Shown: piece after piece, positions 1 through 7,818 of the stretch
Layout: each line of letters opens with the position of its first letter
Numbering within the stretch: the stretch's first letter is position 1
Origin: Paenibacillus aceris
GTDB taxonomy: Bacteria; Bacillota; Bacilli; Paenibacillales; NBRC-103111
DNA length: 64,000 nucleotides
Reading direction: 5' to 3'
Assembly: GCF_017874035.1 (NCBI RefSeq)
Contig: NZ_JAGGKV010000014.1
Span: 1-64,000 of the forward strand
Program-made: the position numbers and the translations under genes
The notes under the pieces: model-generated
Database searches by the model: none
Seen by the model: the letters and a program-made list of their open reading frames with translations, nothing else
What the model was told of the DNA's origin: nothing

Positions 1-521
1 CTAGTTACTTCCGTACTATGAGAACGTCTGAATTCTCCACCACGACTACAACTTCGGCGAAACCTTATATGTAGCCATCCTGATTTTTTTTTTTTCCTCA
101 GGGAAGTGGAGAATCTCACGGGGTCATCGCATCTTCCTTCTGAACATACCCAGCACCTTCACTTGATAAGCCATTGCCATTCGTCTGGTTCATTTGGATA
201 GCAATTTTTTTTCCTAGGCTTCCCGTTATCTTCGCACAGTCGCCGACTTACCCTGCCGCTGCGTGCTTCACGCTTTCGCATTTGGGTCTGCTCATCCGCC
301 TACGGATCTCTCGATTTTCCGCATCTCCTTCAGACAAGTACCTCGCGATATTGCCCTAGATTAAGCTTCTCAAGTCTTACCAGAAAGCTTGAGGAAGGAC
401 TTTCACCTTCGAGAAAATAACTTTCCAAACTCTCGACTCGTATTTACCAAGGTAACGTCATCGTCGTTTGTATTCGTTGCTCATAGCGTATATCCGCTAA
501 AGTTGCGACTGCCCGTCGCAC
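1..521 (-). mobile_element. Group II intron, 5' part (probably class C), running off the left edge
   Basis: Read on the minus strand from 521, the sequence opens with GUGCGAC, the canonical group II intron 5' end. Further in it has CUGAAGGAG, AAGCCUAGG, a run like GGUGAAAGUCC, and CAUAGUACGGAAGU near the window edge. These resemble domain I-IV pieces of class C introns as I remember them, e.g. the Oceanobacillus intron with CUGAAGGAAG, GGCUAGG and GUCAUAGUA. No protein reads through. The intron starts at the first base after the T-run of a terminator hairpin (522-548), and insertion behind terminators is the hallmark of class C introns. The reverse transcriptase/maturase gene and domains V-VI would lie beyond base 1. 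The exact class and the completeness are inferred. Confidence 0.8.
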
Positions 522-548
522 AAAAAAGACCCTCACAAAGTAAGGGTC
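522..548 (-). terminator. Rho-independent terminator used as intron target
   Basis: On the minus strand GACCCTTAC and GTGAGGGTC form a 9-bp stem around a TTT loop, followed by six T and then directly by the intron 5' end at 521. It lies 11 bases past the stop of the secreted-protein gene at 560 and terminates it. Confidence 0.9.
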
Positions 549-559
549 ACCTATCGTTG

Positions 560-2308
560 CTATTTCAGCTCTGTAAGTAGTCGATCTACCTCGCCTGCAG
601 GCGTATTCAGCACTTCATAAACGTTAACGATAACATTATTTTGAATTTGATCCGTTGTTAAATTGCTAAAGGTTAACGTTTGTTTGCCATTAACTAAACG
701 GTCCGTGCCAGTGAACGGGAATATTTTAGAACCCAAAATGGTTCCCGAACGATCAACCAGCTCAAATTTCAATTTGGAAAAGTTATTGTCAACCAACACC
801 TTAGGATCACGAATGAGATCCAGATATAGTTGTAGTTTATAAGTGTAATTGAGAGCTATTGTTTGTCCTGGGACCGTGATTTGTGACAAGAGATAGTCTT
901 TCAAATTAACCTTGTACGGATACAAAGAGATCTCATGCCTGTCCTCTTGTTCCTGTGCGGTTACTTGATAAGAGGCAATCGTTGATTTGAACGTCGGTTT
1001 CGTTTCTCCGCCCGTTTGTCCATTGATTTCATTTTGCACTTTCATCGTGAATGTATCGCTCGTCTCAGCAACGGGCAGAACAAATGCATAACTGACAACC
1101 GTTGATGTTCCAGGTGCGATAGACTTCTGAACATCATTTTGTCTGGAACCTGTGTAATCATAGCCTGACGGACTCGACAACATGGTTTGGAAAGCAGGGA
1201 CAGGAATGTCACTTACACCCTTGTTCGTCAAAGTAAACTTAGCAAAAGCCACTTTGCTGCCTTGATCTTTGTTGTCCGCAACATGCAGCTCTACCAAGGC
1301 CACATCAAGATCCTGATTAATCACGTCATTCCATTTTTCAAAAGTAATCGGCGTGCCGTAAGTATAGCTGCCACTAGCACTTGCAGCGCCTGGCATCTCA
1401 ATATTTAGTTTTCCAATCGTGAAAGCTGTAGTTTTTACGTTACCTGCTGCATCTGCTTGCGTAAAGCTTTCCGATGTCAGAACATTGATGCTGTCCAGCA
1501 CGGTATCCATATCGGCGCGAATCGCAAAATGCACATATTTGCTCTGGCCTGCATCCAGCACGACAGGATCTGCTTCAACCAGCTTGCCTGTATACAGATT
1601 CGTTTTGGACTTACCATCCAATTCAATTGTTGGCAGTGTTTCGGATTGATCGTTCGGATTGGTAACCAAGAGCTTCACAACATAAACAACGCCTTCATTG
1701 CTGTTGCTTTTGGTGACATCTACTGTTTTATATTGCAATGGCGATGCCACAGTTGGAATGCTGAACGATTCTCCCCACTTTATGGACGCAGGGGCCTTTT
1801 TAAACTCTCCGCGATTTCCATTCCATACCAGCCCGTCGATCGGGGCCGAAAGCAACGTTTTTTCCTGTTTCGGATACACATCATAGTTAACATCAATCAG
1901 CGATAGATCGGTTAGAGCCACTTCCGTTTGACGGTTAATGACTTTCAAATAGGTCAATTCGACTTCCGACTCCGGCTGCACCCCGTGTGCATTGCTGCTG
2001 CTTGGGCGTAAAGTATACACGATACCATCCGTTGTTTTGACTTTAAGCTCATAGTCTGGAATTCGAAGGGTTTGATTGCTTGTGTTCGTTACTTTGATGA
2101 CAGAGCCAAGACGTACTCCGTTTGCTGTTTTCTCACTAGTGACACCTTCAATCGTAACTTGAAGGCTGTCGCTTATTTGGTAGACTGGAGCTGCGATCGT
2201 TTGAACCGCAGCTGCATCTGTTCCATCGGCTAGCGCCGGGAGTCCCGACATCAGCAAAGAAGATGACAGAACGAGCGTCATAGCTACTTGTTTGAATTGA
2301 ATTCTCAT
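560..2308 (-). CDS. Uncharacterised secreted beta-rich protein
   Basis: The 582-residue protein starts with a Sec signal peptide (hydrophobic stretch about residues 8-22, cleavage near ALA-DG). The mature part looks like several immunoglobulin-like beta domains: segments of the type 'VTNTSNQTL', 'VTNPNDQSE' and 'LTNKGVSDI' recur at about residues 72, 215 and 365, each in a context of conserved hydrophobic strands. This suggests three related domains and no enzyme motif. The ATG at 2308 has AGGAGG 8 bases upstream. It is transcribed in the same direction as the efflux operon that starts at 6460, but two hairpin repeats separate them. I do not recognise a named family. A role in cell-surface binding or envelope stress is only a guess. 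Confidence 0.75.
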   Translation of the reverse strand: MRIQFKQVAMTLVLSSSLLMSGLPALADGTDAAAVQTIAAPVYQISDSLQVTIEGVTSEKTANGVRLGSVIKVTNTSNQTLRIPDYELKVKTTDGIVYTLRPSSSNAHGVQPESEVELTYLKVINRQTEVALTDLSLIDVNYDVYPKQEKTLLSAPIDGLVWNGNRGEFKKAPASIKWGESFSIPTVASPLQYKTVDVTKSNSNEGVVYVVKLLVTNPNDQSETLPTIELDGKSKTNLYTGKLVEADPVVLDAGQSKYVHFAIRADMDTVLDSINVLTSESFTQADAAGNVKTTAFTIGKLNIEMPGAASASGSYTYGTPITFEKWNDVINQDLDVALVELHVADNKDQGSKVAFAKFTLTNKGVSDIPVPAFQTMLSSPSGYDYTGSRQNDVQKSIAPGTSTVVSYAFVLPVAETSDTFTMKVQNEINGQTGGETKPTFKSTIASYQVTAQEQEDRHEISLYPYKVNLKDYLLSQITVPGQTIALNYTYKLQLYLDLIRDPKVLVDNNFSKLKFELVDRSGTILGSKIFPFTGTDRLVNGKQTLTFSNLTTDQIQNNVIVNVYEVLNTPAGEVDRLLTELK

Positions 2309-2326
2309 CGTTTAGTTCCTCCTAAG

Positions 2327-2386
2327 AGTTTTGCTTTAGCAAAACTTTCTTCGTAAGCATAAGCCGAGTTTTGCTTTAGCAAAACT
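2327..2386. repeat. Duplicated 20-bp palindrome between pump and secreted-protein genes
   Basis: AGTTTTGCT-TT-AGCAAAACT occurs at 2327-2346 and again at 2367-2386, exactly 40 bp apart. Flanking bases are partly duplicated too (GAG before, TCTTC after). Each copy is a perfect 9-bp hairpin without a T-run, so it is more likely an mRNA processing or stability element, or a protein site, than a terminator. Confidence 0.8.
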
Positions 2387-2394
2387 ATCTTCAT

Positions 2395-4020
2395 TTACAT
2401 TTCAATCATCACATGGTGCTGAGCATCAGAATCCGTAGATTGCTGCTCGACTGCCTGGCTTTTCTTTTTCTTCCGCATAAAAAAGACCATGATGATCGCA
2501 ATGAAAGCTGGAATCGCAGATACCATCAATGTGTCTGCAATCGCTCTTGTCAAAGCCTCTTTTTGTACGAGTCCGAAAAGAACGCCGATAACACCACCGG
2601 AAGCTGAGCTTGCGTCCGTCCCTAGTTCTAAGTAACGATGAACGACATTTGTCTGAAAATCAGCATACGCAGGTGTATTCGTAGAAATGGATTCATTGAA
2701 TCTTACTCCGAACTGCGTTGATTTGTTATTCATAATACTGGTCAGCAAGGCGATACCAAGCGATGCCATGACGTTACGAACAACGTTAGACACGGAGGAG
2801 GCTCTGCCAATCAAATGGTTAGGCAAAGTATTCATCCCGGCTGAAGATAACGGCATCATACACAAACCAATCCCAATCCCTCGGATAACGAGCAAGCCGC
2901 TTATCCAATGAGTAGACGTTTGCTGAGAAAGCACATGCATTTCTAAGGTCGTAAAGCCAATAATAGCCAAACCTACGATACTTAGCGGTACGACCCCGTA
3001 TTTGGAAACAAGCTTCCCTGCAACAGGCATCATGAATGCCATCGCTATCGATTGCGGCATCATAACCAGCCCTGTTTGCATTGGCGTCAATCCCGTTACA
3101 TTTTGCAGAAAAATCGGCATCATGTAAATCCCGCCCTGCATGGAAATCATAACGAAGCTTGAAGCTGCCAAACTTAACGTAAACACTGAGTTTTTGAATA
3201 ATCGAAAATCCATAATTGGATTCTCTTTGCCAAGCTCTATCCAAATTAATAGGATAAAACTTGAGATAGAAATGAAGAACAAACTCACGATATAGAATGA
3301 AGTCCACCCGTCCGCCTGGCCGTCCGTTAATGCCAAGAGCAGCGTGCTGAAAACAATCATACATAAGATACTGCCGACATAATCGAACTTCAGTCCTGCA
3401 CGTCTCGGTGTCTCTTTTAAAATAATCAAACCAAGACCTACGGCAATGATACCAATTGGAACGTTAATGTAAAATAAATACCGCCAGCTAAAATTATCAA
3501 TTAAATATCCGCTTAAGGTAGGCCCCATGGCAGGCGCAGCCATCGCCGCAATCCCCCAGATTCCCATGGCAACTTGAATTTTACTGCGAGGCATGATCTG
3601 GTAAAGCATGGCCATACCGACTGGCATAATAAAGCCGCCGCCAAGCCCTTGAATAATTCGGAAAATAGTAAGACTCGTGTCGCTCCAAGCAATCCCACAC
3701 AAAATTGAGCCAACGATAAAAGCGCTCACCGTTGTCAGAAACGTTGTTTTGTAACCGAATCGGTCAGCTAGAAAGCCACCCATAGGAACAACAACAGCAG
3801 ATGCGAGCATATAGCCCGTAACAACCCATTCAATTTCCGTAGATGTAGAACCGAATACAGCCATAAGTTTTGGTATCGCGACGTTCATTAAACTATTGTC
3901 CAAAATAGCTAAAAAGGTGCCTAGAATGAGTACTAACAGCGCTAACCACTGATAGACGGTGATTTTCTCCTCTTGCTGCTCAACTGCCGGAGTAGCTGTA
4001 TCTGCCGTTGTTGTTGACAT
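2395..4020 (-). CDS. EmrB/QacA-type MFS drug efflux transporter (DHA2, 14 TM)
   Basis: This 541-residue membrane protein is predicted to export drugs or toxic compounds by proton antiport. Visible family marks are the N-terminal hydrophobic helix with LDNSLMNVAIP (motif D1), 'LADRFGYKTTFL' (motif A) around residue 85, the motif C region 'GPTLSGYLID' near residue 165, and about 14 hydrophobic segments ending in a basic tail. Length and layout match EmrB/QacA proteins. The ATG at 4020 has AAGGAGG upstream. It is the last gene of an operon MarR - small adaptor - lipoprotein adaptor - pump, with 14 bases between it and the adaptor gene. The substrate is not predictable. Confidence 0.93.
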   Translation of the reverse strand: MSTTTADTATPAVEQQEEKITVYQWLALLVLILGTFLAILDNSLMNVAIPKLMAVFGSTSTEIEWVVTGYMLASAVVVPMGGFLADRFGYKTTFLTTVSAFIVGSILCGIAWSDTSLTIFRIIQGLGGGFIMPVGMAMLYQIMPRSKIQVAMGIWGIAAMAAPAMGPTLSGYLIDNFSWRYLFYINVPIGIIAVGLGLIILKETPRRAGLKFDYVGSILCMIVFSTLLLALTDGQADGWTSFYIVSLFFISISSFILLIWIELGKENPIMDFRLFKNSVFTLSLAASSFVMISMQGGIYMMPIFLQNVTGLTPMQTGLVMMPQSIAMAFMMPVAGKLVSKYGVVPLSIVGLAIIGFTTLEMHVLSQQTSTHWISGLLVIRGIGIGLCMMPLSSAGMNTLPNHLIGRASSVSNVVRNVMASLGIALLTSIMNNKSTQFGVRFNESISTNTPAYADFQTNVVHRYLELGTDASSASGGVIGVLFGLVQKEALTRAIADTLMVSAIPAFIAIIMVFFMRKKKKSQAVEQQSTDSDAQHHVMIEM

Positions 4021-4034
4021 TGTAGCAGCCTCCT

Positions 4035-5351
4035 TTACTCGGCATGAACCTTGGCTCCGTCTGTCAGCTTGTCACCTGGGTTCAAGACGATTTTATCACC
4101 CGGTTTCAGAGCCGAGTCTCCTTTGAGGTATACCCAGTCTTGGTTCTTATCTTCGGTCTGCAGCACGACAGATTGTACGGCGTCACCGCTGAGTTTGAAA
4201 GCGACGGATTTGCCGTCTTTTTGGATAAGAGCGACTTTAGGCACTTCAATACGACTTTCATTACTGCTGTCTCCGAAAGCAACACTAGCTACAGCACCTG
4301 CATGTAAAGTTCCATCTGGATTGTTTACCGTCAGCTTAACTGGAAATGTATTATTATTCGTGTCGGAAACCGGGCTTACAAAGGAGATCGTTCCTTCGAA
4401 CGTTTTACCAGGAATACTAGGGACAATAACGGTTCCTTTAGCTCCTTGCTTGATCGAATTAATCATTCCTTCAGGCACGCTAACTTCAACTTTCACTTTA
4501 TCCATGTTTACAACGGTCAATAAAGCGGCACCCGCTTGCGCCATTTCCCCTGCGTTTACGTTCTTTTTAACAATGACACCATCGATAGGGGACACGACTC
4601 CGGCATTTTTAATAGCGATCTGAACGAGATTCAAAGCAGCTTGCTTTGCTGTTACATCGGCTTTTAATTGTTCTAAAGTATTTGCCGTTGCACCTTCTCT
4701 AACCAAGCCTAGCTTCGCCTCTGCGGCAGACAATTGCGCATTCGCTGCCTGTTGTTGCGAAATAGCGGAATCATTAGCCGACTTGGCTTTTTCGTAATCG
4801 AGCGTTACTTTATCCAATTCGTCCGAACTAACATCGCCTTGATCATAAAAATTCTTTGCATGATTGTAGTTTTTGGTCACAAGATCAAAAGCCGCCTGTG
4901 CTTGCGACACCCCTGCTTTAGCTTGATTAACAGCCGCTTTGGCTTGCTCAACCGCTGACGTTGCCGCCTGCACATCCTGCGAACGGGCACCAGCTTCCGT
5001 ATCCGCCAATTTGGCCTGCGAAGCCGTCAGACCCGCTTGTGCTTGATCCAACTGCTGCAGTAAATCTTCGGTGTCGAGCTGCACAAGCAGATCGCCCTTT
5101 TTCACTTTGGCGCCTTCTTCTACGGAAACAGAGGCAATTTTACCGCCTATTTTGGACACGACTTGAACGGTTTGATCCGTTGCTAATTTACCGCTCGCTC
5201 CGACTGCATTCGAACTGTTGATTGTAATCACCTTGACCGAAGGCACGGTTGATTGTGCAGCGCTAGTCGGCGAGGAAGTACAGCCGCTCGCAAGTATCAT
5301 TGAACCGGCCAGAACACTTAAAGTTAAGACTACATTAAGATGTTTTTTCAT
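4035..5351 (-). CDS. HlyD/AcrA-family efflux adaptor lipoprotein
   Basis: The 438-residue protein has a lipoprotein signal (hydrophobic core then LASGC, lipidated Cys near residue 24). A lipoyl half-motif comes next ('VEEGAKVKKGDLLVQLD'), then a long Ala/Gln-rich coiled-coil hairpin (about residues 100-230), the second lipoyl half ('VVSPIDGVIVKKNV') and a beta-barrel/membrane-proximal domain. This is the layout of RND or Emr membrane-fusion proteins. In a single-membrane cell it would sit on the outer face of the cytoplasmic membrane and bridge towards the cell wall. Start choice: a TTG six bases upstream is possible, but ATG at 5351 is better spaced from AAGGA. It lies between the pump gene and a second, smaller adaptor. 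Confidence 0.88.
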   Translation of the reverse strand: MKKHLNVVLTLSVLAGSMILASGCTSSPTSAAQSTVPSVKVITINSSNAVGASGKLATDQTVQVVSKIGGKIASVSVEEGAKVKKGDLLVQLDTEDLLQQLDQAQAGLTASQAKLADTEAGARSQDVQAATSAVEQAKAAVNQAKAGVSQAQAAFDLVTKNYNHAKNFYDQGDVSSDELDKVTLDYEKAKSANDSAISQQQAANAQLSAAEAKLGLVREGATANTLEQLKADVTAKQAALNLVQIAIKNAGVVSPIDGVIVKKNVNAGEMAQAGAALLTVVNMDKVKVEVSVPEGMINSIKQGAKGTVIVPSIPGKTFEGTISFVSPVSDTNNNTFPVKLTVNNPDGTLHAGAVASVAFGDSSNESRIEVPKVALIQKDGKSVAFKLSGDAVQSVVLQTEDKNQDWVYLKGDSALKPGDKIVLNPGDKLTDGAKVHAE

Positions 5352-5360
5352 GGGCAATCC

Positions 5361-6020
5361 TTACTCCCCTTTGATATGGATTTTGATCGAAGCATTCATT
5401 CCCGGTGCTAGATCCAATCCCTTATGATCGTCTATAGAAACTTTTACACTCATCCGTTGTGTTACTTTGGTAAAATTCCCGCTTGAACTTGTTGTCGGAA
5501 GCAAGGAGAAAGTAGATGCTGTCGCTTGACCAATCTCCATTATTTTCCCTTGAAACTCTGTTTTGCCATATGTATCGACATCAAATGTTACCAGCTGCCC
5601 CACATGGACTTTTTTGATCTTCGTCTCATCGATGTCGGCGGATACGTATAGGGCGTTCTTATCCACAATCATGGCTACGGACTGCCCGGGAGCCACCACT
5701 TCGCCAACCTTAGCAGAAGTTTGAATCACTGTTCCACTAATTGGAGAGCGTAATGACGCTTGATCTAATAAACTATTCGATAAGTTCGTAATATCCTGCT
5801 GTCCGACGATTTGATCCGCCACAACCGTATCGCCCATCTTAATGCCCAGCGTATTGATTTTGCCGGAAATACGAGGCATGACGCGATAAATATCTCCAGA
5901 GATACGGGCATTGTCTGTCGCAACGTAGTTAGCGCCCTGATACCAGTAATAACCGCCGATATAGGCTCCGCTAATCACAATAACAGCCAGAATAATAATT
6001 AAAATTAATTTACGTTTCAT
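5361..6020 (-). CDS. Short HlyD/EmrA-like membrane-fusion protein
   Basis: The 219-residue protein has one N-terminal transmembrane anchor (residues 5-27), then 'VATDNARISGDIY' typical of EmrA, a lipoyl domain ('MPRISGKINTLGI' joined to 'LRSPISGTVIQTS') and a barrel domain. The coiled-coil hairpin between the lipoyl halves, normally 100 or more residues, is almost absent: only about 15 residues link the halves. This makes it about half the length of EmrA. The ATG overlaps the MarR stop codon (ATGA), indicating translational coupling, with GAGGGAACGG as ribosome binding site. It probably works with the MFS pump. Confidence 0.87.
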   Translation of the reverse strand: MKRKLILIIILAVIVISGAYIGGYYWYQGANYVATDNARISGDIYRVMPRISGKINTLGIKMGDTVVADQIVGQQDITNLSNSLLDQASLRSPISGTVIQTSAKVGEVVAPGQSVAMIVDKNALYVSADIDETKIKKVHVGQLVTFDVDTYGKTEFQGKIMEIGQATASTFSLLPTTSSSGNFTKVTQRMSVKVSIDDHKGLDLAPGMNASIKIHIKGE

Positions 6021-6460
6021 TCCGTTCCCTCCAGCTTTTTCTCCAAATGTTTAATAAGTGTTCCCACCACTTCTTTGCAAGTCTCTATTTGCTCAGGTGT
6101 AAAGGCGTTTTCTAAACCTGCATAAAACTCACTATTCATGGTCTCAATCTTCGCTTTCTTCATCTGCTGGCAAATATCTGTCGTACCAATCCAGACCACC
6201 CTGCGATCTTGCTCATCTCTCTTGCGTTCCACCATTCCATCACGTTCCAGCCTGTCTACAATACCTGACACTGTGCTATTACTGAGCTGCACAGACTGGG
6301 CAAGATCCCCAAGCTTTCTAGGTTGCTTCTGAAATAATTCCCGTAAAATAAACAATTGAGGTCCCGTAAGCTCTTCTCGCTGAAGTTCTCGATACAATAA
6401 AGAAGCCCGTAATTTATGCAGCCTCGTAAATTCAGCCACAAGATCTCTAACCTCTTCCAA
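6017..6460 (-). CDS. MarR-family transcriptional regulator
   Basis: The 147-residue winged-helix protein has the MarR core: recognition helix region 'SVQLSNSTVSGIVDRLERDG' around residues 57-76 followed by the wing 'VERKRDEQDRRVV'. It starts with TTG at 6460 behind AAGGGGGG. It is the first gene of the efflux operon and overlaps the next gene by four bases, so it most likely represses its own operon and is released by a pump substrate. A TTCG-CATA-CGAA site at about 6489-6500 lies in the probable promoter just upstream. Confidence 0.93.
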   Translation of the reverse strand: MEEVRDLVAEFTRLHKLRASLLYRELQREELTGPQLFILRELFQKQPRKLGDLAQSVQLSNSTVSGIVDRLERDGMVERKRDEQDRRVVWIGTTDICQQMKKAKIETMNSEFYAGLENAFTPEQIETCKEVVGTLIKHLEKKLEGTE

Positions 6461-6488
6461 AATGCGCCCCCCTTATACAAACCTATAT

Positions 6489-6500
6489 CATTCGCATACG
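6489..6500 (-). promoter_or_regulatory. Possible MarR operator
   Basis: TTCG and CGAA flank a 4-base centre in the short leader region of the marR-efflux operon, where the RNA polymerase site must lie. Short inverted repeats of this kind are typical for autoregulated MarR genes. Assignment rests on position and symmetry only. Confidence 0.3.
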
Positions 6501-6608
6501 AAATATTGCGACATCACACATCATACCATGCTTTTATGAAACTGGATATATGTAGAATTGTGATTTGGAATATCAAGGAAAAGGGGAAAATCCTATATTT
6601 TTCGGCTC

Positions 6609-6756
6609 CTGAGCGAGCAATAAAACAGGAGATTTGAAGTATTCCCATCTTCAGCTTGAAAATAAAAAAAGATCACCATCAAGTGATCTTTTAATAAACG
6701 GTATGTATTCGTAAATCTTCGGCTACGGTACGAGACGGCCTTTTGTGCTCGCTCAG
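6609..6756. repeat. Long-range 11-bp inverted repeat around a terminator
   Basis: CTGAGCGAGCA (6609-6619) and its exact complement TGCTCGCTCAG (6746-6756) flank the terminator at 6667-6692. A further small hairpin GTGGAA/TTCCAC lies at 6771-6787. Nothing coding was seen in 6501-6850; this stretch holds the 3' end signals of the sugar operon and the marR leader. Confidence 0.5.
6667..6692 (-). terminator. Terminator of the sugar-isomerase operon
   Basis: AAAAGATCAC and GTGATCTTTT form a 10-bp stem. On the minus strand it is followed by an unbroken T-run, so it ends the operon whose last gene stops at 6851. Confidence 0.85.
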
Positions 6757-6850
6757 TGAGTTCGGGGAGCGTGGAATGCGGTTCCACGATATTTAAGCTT
6801 GTTTCACAACGCTAATGAGGAGAGTTTGCGCGTGCTGCATCACAGTAAAG

Positions 6851-7789
6851 CTACTGCCCGCGCTGCTGTGAATCCCGCTCCTTTTCATAGAGAGCAAACA
6901 ACGCCAATTTGGCGTAAAAATCCTCCAAAATAAACCTTGAGTCCACACTACGATACACACGGATTTTGCGGTTGCCCGGCTTAGGGATATAAAGCATATC
7001 GGCATCGACATTCGGCGCCTCGATCATTTCATAATCGAACCTTTGCTCTTCCAGCAGCAGAGAAACGGCCGGTGAATCGCCGAGCACCCAGGTTTCCCCT
7101 TTTGGCCACTCCGGACGATGTCCGTTTTGCATATTGTGATTGACAAGGTAGTCATACAAATAGCTGCCGATGCGGCCATGAGGACGAACCTTTACCGCCA
7201 GCTCGGCAATGCCAACGCGAACCATTTCGTACACATTCTTAGGAACCTGCCACAACGGAATAGGTGAGTTGAAAACGACATTAACCGCATCGATATCATT
7301 GGATAAGTTAAATTCCTCATGCCCCTCAGGATACGTACCTCCCCCGATCCAAACAGCAATAAGGCGATCCGCGATTCTCGGCTCCTGCAAATAAGCGGAA
7401 GCCAAATCGGTTAACGGTCCTTGAAACGTGACAAATAAAGGTCTCGGATCATCCTTCATCGCTTCATTGATAATCAGCTCGCTGCCTTCGGAAGGCACTG
7501 GTGTGCGGACATCCGGGATTTTGTGAGGAGCCCCCCGATAGACGTCATACTGATCTCTCATTCCCATTAGCTGAAGCACATGCTCAACTTCCTCATAAGA
7601 TTCTTCCATTGCTGTATCGCTTCTTGTACCGAAATGGGCACCGATAATCCCCTTAATTTGTAAGCGTTGTGACAAAATCGCATGCACGATCGCGTATTGA
7701 TCATCCGCTTCGCATTTGGCGTCGGTATTAATAATGACGCGAACCTGCTTTTGCTCTGGAACCTCATAGGGCATAAAATGGTGCGGCAT
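6851..7789 (-). CDS. Nucleoside hydrolase-like protein
   Basis: The 312-residue protein has the inosine/uridine-preferring nucleoside hydrolase fold: a first strand 'VRVIINTD' followed by 'CEADDQYAI', then 'IKGIIGAHFG', and 'FVTFQGPLTDLASAY' in the middle. Family members cleave the N-glycosidic bond of nucleosides using a Ca-binding DxDxxxDD motif. Here the first Asp is Asn and two residues are inserted before the DD pair, so the substrate may differ from a normal nucleoside. The ATG at 7789 is preferred over one at 7867 because a strong GAGGAGGAGAGGG site precedes it and the longer form would run into the kinase gene. It is the last gene of the operon. Confidence 0.78.
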   Translation of the reverse strand: MPHHFMPYEVPEQKQVRVIINTDAKCEADDQYAIVHAILSQRLQIKGIIGAHFGTRSDTAMEESYEEVEHVLQLMGMRDQYDVYRGAPHKIPDVRTPVPSEGSELIINEAMKDDPRPLFVTFQGPLTDLASAYLQEPRIADRLIAVWIGGGTYPEGHEEFNLSNDIDAVNVVFNSPIPLWQVPKNVYEMVRVGIAELAVKVRPHGRIGSYLYDYLVNHNMQNGHRPEWPKGETWVLGDSPAVSLLLEEQRFDYEMIEAPNVDADMLYIPKPGNRKIRVYRSVDSRFILEDFYAKLALFALYEKERDSQQRGQ

Positions 7790-7818
7790 AAACTCCCTCT
7801 CCTCCTCGCATCTATCTT

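Noticed and set aside
174-580. Two short plus-strand frames (174-359, 389-580) as genes
   Set aside because: They are antisense to the group II intron and terminator, have no family features and no good ribosome binding sites.
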